From assembly GCA_020024855.1 (NCBI GenBank), contig JAHHTB010000101.1, forward strand, positions 1 through 6,527: a stretch of DNA of 6,527 nucleotides, written 5' to 3'. The stretch is from Fusobacterium sp. (lineage in GTDB: Bacteria > Fusobacteriota > Fusobacteriia > Fusobacteriales > Fusobacteriaceae). The notes under the pieces were generated by a model. That model was not told the origin of the DNA. It did no database searches and was given only the letters and a program-made list of their open reading frames with translations. Shown here piece by piece: positions 5,674-6,527 of the stretch (positions are counted from its first letter, which is position 1; each line of letters opens with the position of its first letter). The translations under genes were made by a program, and so were the position numbers.

Positions 5674-6498
5674 CTAAACATCATATTTTTCAAAATTATT
5701 ATGATTTAAAGTATTTCTAATCTTTTTTATATAACTATGTCCTTCTTCAGAATACTCAAGAAGTCCTCCAGCTATTTCATAAGAAGATTTTCCTTCCCAT
5801 ATCATTTTTCTTGCATTAGAATATGCTGGTGAACGAGAAATAACAAGGGTAATATCTTCAACTGTGTCTTTTAATGTATTATATTTTCTTAAATATGGTA
5901 CAAAATCTCCTCTAGAACCTTTTGCTGCTATTCTTGGTTCTTTGGGATTTACTGACCATATTCCAAAAGCATTATTACCTTCTCTAAAAAATCTTGAAGT
6001 CCCCCAAGCACTTTCAATAGCACCTTGACTTAAAATAAGAGATGTTGGATAAATTATCATTTTTGATTGTAATTCATCCCAATTTCCATAAGGAATTTTA
6101 TACTTATTAAAAATCATAATAGCATATTTTTTTTCTGTTTCATTTAGTTCTTTTTTTGTTCTTAGTTTTTTTATTATTTCTCTGTTATTTAAAATTTCAT
6201 GTTGAACCACTTGAATAGATGGTAATAAAAGTCTTATAAATACCTCTTTTCTTTTTTCAACAGGTAAGTTTCTTAAATCAATATTTACATCAGAGAAAAC
6301 ATAAAGTCCATCTCTTTTTTTATAAATATCTTCAATATTATTTACTACAATTTTATCATATTTTACTTCTGTTATTGTTTTAGAACATATAGAAAAATTA
6401 TTCAATTCATTTTTTAATTTACTATCTTGAGAATAAGTTTTTGCTACAAACAACATAAAAATAGACAAAATTAAAAGCATGAAGATATTCTTTTTCAT
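5674..6498 (-). CDS. Bax-like secreted N-acetylglucosaminidase (peptidoglycan hydrolase)
   Basis: The 274-residue protein begins with a Sec signal: MKKN, a hydrophobic run at about 5-19, then a likely cut near TYS-QD (21-25). It should act in the periplasm or at the wall. Residues about 145-265 are a glucosaminidase domain of the Bax/FlgJ/LytD type. SQGAIESAWGTSRFFREGNN (157-176) holds the probable catalytic E162, followed by NAFGIW (176-181), a conserved aromatic/glycine patch. YSEEGHSYIKKIR (249-261) matches the Bax C-terminal signature. The N-terminal part (30-140) resembles the Bax leader region with charged helices. The predicted reaction is cleavage of the glycan strand after N-acetylglucosamine during wall remodelling. 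It is a single-gene unit as far as can be seen. The ribosome binding site is weak: only a purine-rich AAAAAGAAAAAGA precedes the ATG. A -10-like TAGAAT lies at 6527-6522 on the minus strand at the window edge, too close to the edge to judge. Confidence 0.9.
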   Translation of the reverse strand: MKKNIFMLLILSIFMLFVAKTYSQDSKLKNELNNFSICSKTITEVKYDKIVVNNIEDIYKKRDGLYVFSDVNIDLRNLPVEKRKEVFIRLLLPSIQVVQHEILNNREIIKKLRTKKELNETEKKYAIMIFNKYKIPYGNWDELQSKMIIYPTSLILSQGAIESAWGTSRFFREGNNAFGIWSVNPKEPRIAAKGSRGDFVPYLRKYNTLKDTVEDITLVISRSPAYSNARKMIWEGKSSYEIAGGLLEYSEEGHSYIKKIRNTLNHNNFEKYDV

Positions 6499-6527
6499 TC
6501 TTTTTCTTTTTAATTTTCTAAATTCTA

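Overview
The window is very AT-rich throughout, with A/T-biased codon use and strong purine-rich Shine-Dalgarno sites. Its genes suggest a low-GC anaerobe, most likely a member of the Fusobacteria. The evidence is a Bax-type secreted glucosaminidase (a Gram-negative-style wall enzyme) alongside a Bacillus-type ExoA and a leaderless heparinase II/III-family lyase. The genus is inferred from composition and gene style; there is no rRNA or marker gene to prove it.

Layout. (1) 1-145: AT-rich upstream region with a perfect 16-bp inverted repeat and a good promoter, driving (2) 146-2047 (+), a leaderless heparinase II/III-family polysaccharide lyase. (3) 2047-2078: a compact bidirectional terminator that overlaps the ends of both converging genes. 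(4) 4819-2070 (-): a tight three-gene operon, read right to left: a fused HD-nucleotidase/HAD phosphatase, an ExoA-type AP endonuclease, and an unrecognised protein ending in a probable ribbon-helix-helix DNA-binding domain. The gaps are 22 and 13 bases, each holding a ribosome binding site. (5) 4820-4970: a divergent control region with an outward promoter on each strand, each overlapping an inverted repeat. (6) 4971-5606 (+): a GntR-family regulator of the FadR/FCD type with an intact metal site. (7) 5610-5655: a second bidirectional terminator. (8) 6498-5674 (-): an exported Bax-like N-acetylglucosaminidase.

How the parts fit. The lyase probably cleaves imported uronic-acid oligosaccharides (glycosaminoglycan fragments) in the cytoplasm and may belong to a catabolic locus extending left of the window. 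The three-gene minus operon looks like nucleotide-pool and DNA-repair housekeeping: nucleotide dephosphorylation plus abasic-site repair. The GntR regulator has features of autoregulation; its effector and other targets cannot be told from this window. The least explained items are the HD-HAD fusion, the RHH-tailed third operon gene, and the inverted repeats over the promoters. No mobile element, CRISPR array, tRNA or rRNA was seen, and I found no convincing evidence of a new multi-gene system.
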